Assembly (NCBI GenBank): GCA_043747555.1 | Contig: JAYTOY010000006.1 | Coordinates: 1 to 64,000 of the forward strand | Source: JAYWDA01 sp043747555 | Lineage (GTDB): Bacteria; Bdellovibrionota; Bdellovibrionia; Bdellovibrionales; Bdellovibrionaceae | Length of the DNA stretch: 64,000 nucleotides | Reading direction: 5' to 3' | Part shown: piece by piece, positions 62,178-64,000 of the stretch | How positions within the stretch are numbered: position 1 is the first letter of the stretch | How the letters are laid out: each line of letters begins with the position of its first letter | Translations under genes and position numbers: made by a program | The notes under the pieces: model-generated | Databases searched by the model: none | The model's input: the letters and a program-made list of their open reading frames with translations, nothing else | What the model was told of the DNA's origin: nothing

Positions 62178-63046
62178 TGTCAATTTTAATCAATAAAGAC
62201 ACTCGAGTTATCTGCCAGGGCTTGACTGGATCGCAAGGCAGTTTTCACACTGAACAGTGTTTAGCTTACGGAACCAAGATGGTTGGCGGAGTAACACCCG
62301 GAAAAGGCGGCACCAAGCACATCAACCTGCCGGTTTATAACACTGTCTTAGAAGCTAAAAAAAACACGGGCTGTAGTGTTTCAATGATTTTCGTTCCGCC
62401 TCCGTTTGCTGCTGATTCCATCATGGAAGCTGTCGATGCGGATCTGGATCTAGTGATTTGTATCACTGAAGGAATTCCCGTTCTTGATATGGTGAAAGTA
62501 AAACGCTTTATGGAAGGACGGAGAACTCGTCTTGTGGGCCCGAACTGCCCGGGAGTTATAACACCGGGACAATGTAAGATTGGAATCATGCCCGGTGCGA
62601 TCCATAAACCAGGTCCGATCGGAGTCGTATCAAGATCAGGAACTTTGACTTACGAAGCAGTTTTTCAACTGACCCAAGTTGGTCTTGGTCAATCAACCTG
62701 TGTTGGAATTGGTGGAGATCCCGTCAATGGCACAAACTTTATTGATGTTCTAAAAATGTTCAATGCTGATCCGCAAACTGAAGCCGTGATTATGATTGGC
62801 GAAATTGGTGGATCAGCAGAAGAAGAAGCCGCTGAATATATTAAAAAAGAGTTTAAAAAACCAGTGACTTGCTTTATTGCTGGCGCCTCGGCTCCTCCTG
62901 GAAAAAGGATGGGCCATGCGGGTGCTATTATTAGTGGTGGAAAAGGAACTGCAGCTGCAAAATTTGAAGCTTTGGCCGCCGCTGGCTGTAAGATCTCTCG
63001 AAGTCCGGCTGATTTGGGAACAACCTTGAAAGCTAGCCTGAAGTAG
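62177..63046 (+). CDS. sucD: succinyl-CoA synthetase alpha subunit
   Basis: A 289-residue subunit with the phosphohistidine site in RMGHAGAIISGGKGTA near residue 245. The CoA-binding GLTGSQGSFHTEQ is near residue 15. Partner of sucC; the pair makes GTP or ATP in the citric acid cycle. Its stop codon lies inside a strong hairpin (63031-63053), which may protect or attenuate the mRNA before ndk. Confidence 0.98.
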   Translation: MSILINKDTRVICQGLTGSQGSFHTEQCLAYGTKMVGGVTPGKGGTKHINLPVYNTVLEAKKNTGCSVSMIFVPPPFAADSIMEAVDADLDLVICITEGIPVLDMVKVKRFMEGRRTRLVGPNCPGVITPGQCKIGIMPGAIHKPGPIGVVSRSGTLTYEAVFQLTQVGLGQSTCVGIGGDPVNGTNFIDVLKMFNADPQTEAVIMIGEIGGSAEEEAAEYIKKEFKKPVTCFIAGASAPPGKRMGHAGAIISGGKGTAAAKFEALAAAGCKISRSPADLGTTLKASLK

Positions 63047-63053
63047 GCTAGTT
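63031..63053 (+). other. hairpin across the sucD stop codon
   Basis: AGCTAGCCT (63031-63039) pairs with AGGCTAGTT (63045-63053), with one G-U pair. The TAG stop is at 63044-63046. A short T-run after it (63059-63062) is weak, so it is more likely a partial attenuator or processing site than a full terminator. Confidence 0.5.
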
Positions 63054-63076
63054 AAGAATCTTTTAAAGGAGCAATT

Positions 63077-63502
63077 ATGCCGATCGAACAAACGTTTTCT
63101 ATTATTAAACCAAATGCGATGAAAAAAAACTGCCTTGGCGATATCGTCAGTATGTTTGAAGCCAATGGCTTAAAAATCGCTGCTGCAAAAATTCAAGTGC
63201 TTTCTAAGTCGAAGTGCGAGGAATTTTACGGCGAACACAAGGCTCGTCCTTTTTTTGGCGAACTTGTTAGTTTTATGACTTCGGGACCAGTGATGTTAAT
63301 GTGCCTTCAAGGTGAAAACGCCGTCGCTAAAAATCGCGAAATTATGGGCGCGACAGATCCTAAAAAGTCCGCTCCTGGAACGATCCGTTTTAAGTTTGGT
63401 GATAACGTGGGTGAAAATGCAGCCCATGGATCTGATAGTGTTGCATCTGCGCAGCGCGAATTAGCTCTGTTTTTTGAAAAACAAGAGATCTGTAATATCT
63501 AA
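63077..63502 (+). CDS. ndk: nucleoside-diphosphate kinase
   Basis: A 141-residue enzyme that balances nucleoside triphosphates. The active-site His is in ENAAHGSDSVASAQREL near residue 117. The ATDPKKSAPGTIRFKFG segment near 95 binds the nucleotide. Length is normal. AAAGGAG is eight bases upstream. It overlaps the next gene by one base. Confidence 0.98.
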   Translation: MPIEQTFSIIKPNAMKKNCLGDIVSMFEANGLKIAAAKIQVLSKSKCEEFYGEHKARPFFGELVSFMTSGPVMLMCLQGENAVAKNREIMGATDPKKSAPGTIRFKFGDNVGENAAHGSDSVASAQRELALFFEKQEICNI

Positions 63503-64000
63503 TGACACGTTTTAAACCAAGTAAGGAGTCCAACGACTCTTTACTTGGTAAAACCATTCCCTTAAAAATTGAAAAACTAGCGGTGGGCGGAGATGGCCTT
63601 GGTCGCTATAATGGGATGGTTATTTTTGTTCCTTTCACCGCACCTGGTGATGAAATTCTTGTTCAAATCACTGAGCAAAAGAAGAATCACGCTTTTGGTG
63701 TTATCGAAGAAGTCATTTCTCCAGGCATTGAAAGATTTGAACCACCTTGTCCTTACTATTTTAATTGCGGCGGCTGTAACTGGCAGCATCTTCAAGGGGA
63801 CGCCCAGTTAAAATATAAGGAACTTTTAGTGGCAGAAAATTTAAAAAAGTTTTTGCGTTTAGATATCTCTGTTTTGCCTATTATACCCTCCCCTAAAAAT
63901 TGGCGCTACAGAAATAGAATCCAATTAAGTTCGCAGGGTTCATTGCTGGGCTTTCGCAAGCGAAATTCTCATCAAATTATCGATATTAAAGACTGCCTTA
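63502..64000 (+). CDS. RlmD/TrmA-type RNA (uracil-5-)-methyltransferase, N-terminal part
   Basis: The gene begins at ATG 63502 in the ndk stop codon (TAATG) and runs off the window with no stop codon, giving 166 residues. Residues about 18-75 form a TRAM-like RNA-binding beta domain (KIEKLAVGGDGLGRYNGMVI). The cysteines in PPCPYYFNCGGCNWQHLQ are those of the 4Fe-4S cluster in RlmD. WRYRNRIQLSSQG then starts the methyltransferase part. It would methylate a U in 23S rRNA or tRNA with S-adenosylmethionine. The RlmC/RlmD/TrmA branch cannot be decided from this part. Confidence 0.9.
   Translation, partial: MTRFKPSKESNDSLLGKTIPLKIEKLAVGGDGLGRYNGMVIFVPFTAPGDEILVQITEQKKNHAFGVIEEVISPGIERFEPPCPYYFNCGGCNWQHLQGDAQLKYKELLVAENLKKFLRLDISVLPIIPSPKNWRYRNRIQLSSQGSLLGFRKRNSHQIIDIKDCL
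63516..63549 (+). other. 15-bp hairpin in the first codons of the methyltransferase gene
   Basis: ACCAAGTAAGGAGTC (63516-63530) pairs with GACTCTTTACTTGGT (63535-63549) around CAAC, with one G-U pair. It begins five codons after the start. It is very stable for a coding region and could limit translation or attenuate transcription from ndk. Confidence 0.7.

Overview
The window looks like chromosomal DNA from a free-living or predatory delta-type Gram-negative bacterium, most likely a Bdellovibrionota (Bdellovibrio-like) lineage. This is an inference from content. Base composition is moderate to low G+C by eye. There are many lipoproteins and small beta-barrel proteins, a stand-alone FliG C-terminal-like protein, an AddAB-type recombination nuclease, a Ser/Thr kinase with a PEGA domain, two MCE lipid-transport loci, and a mdh-sucC-sucD-ndk block. 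No prophage, insertion-sequence transposase, CRISPR array or complete defence locus is visible.

Layout. 1-613: end of an rRNA operon (23S 3' end, 5S, strong terminator). 626-4421: small envelope proteins, a von Willebrand A lipoprotein, a FliG-like protein and an outer-membrane protein. 4406-9360 (minus): a compact three-gene operon coding a MotB/OmpA-like stator with a long coiled coil, a MotA/TolQ-like membrane protein and an FHA protein with a very long coiled coil. It looks like an ion-driven envelope motor under phospho-dependent control and is one of the two most interesting loci. 9628-21447: M48 lipoprotein protease, CBS protein, an operon of M3 peptidase-nadK-recN, an AMIN-like protein with a porin, a kinase-acyl-CoA synthetase pair, and coaE. 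21464-27374: three paralogous PorV/UPF0164-type barrels alternating with lipoproteins. 27376-35272: addB, addA, rnhA (with an unusual C-terminal hybrid-binding-like domain), an SDR and a small exported protein. 35269-38851 (minus): lipoproteins, a lysophospholipase-like hydrolase and nadB.

38969-50936 is a long plus-strand run: histidine kinase, a degenerate GGDEF protein, alr, a canonical mlaE-mlaF-mlaD set, purH, a GYF/TPR membrane protein, a lipoprotein and cysE. 50936-51455 holds a roughly 200-bp MITE-like inverted-repeat element that abuts the cysE stop codon, then a small frameshifted gene. tRNA-Phe follows on the minus strand with its own promoter. 51571-55191 (minus): reverse transsulfuration (cystathionine beta-synthase and gamma-lyase), a 60-residue protein and a TadB/TadC-like membrane pair. 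55384-55458 encodes a 24-residue Lys/Ala/Thr peptide with an excellent ribosome site and a bidirectional terminator.

55550-59945 (minus) ends with a second MCE locus that has two permeases and two ATPases. The deviations from ABC consensus in the two ATPases all fall in the same composite ATP site, which is what an obligate asymmetric heterodimer predicts. 60053-64000 (plus): mdh, sucC, sucD, ndk and a truncated RlmD/TrmA-type RNA methyltransferase that runs off the window.

All assignments come from reading the sequence and recalled family motifs. No database search was run.
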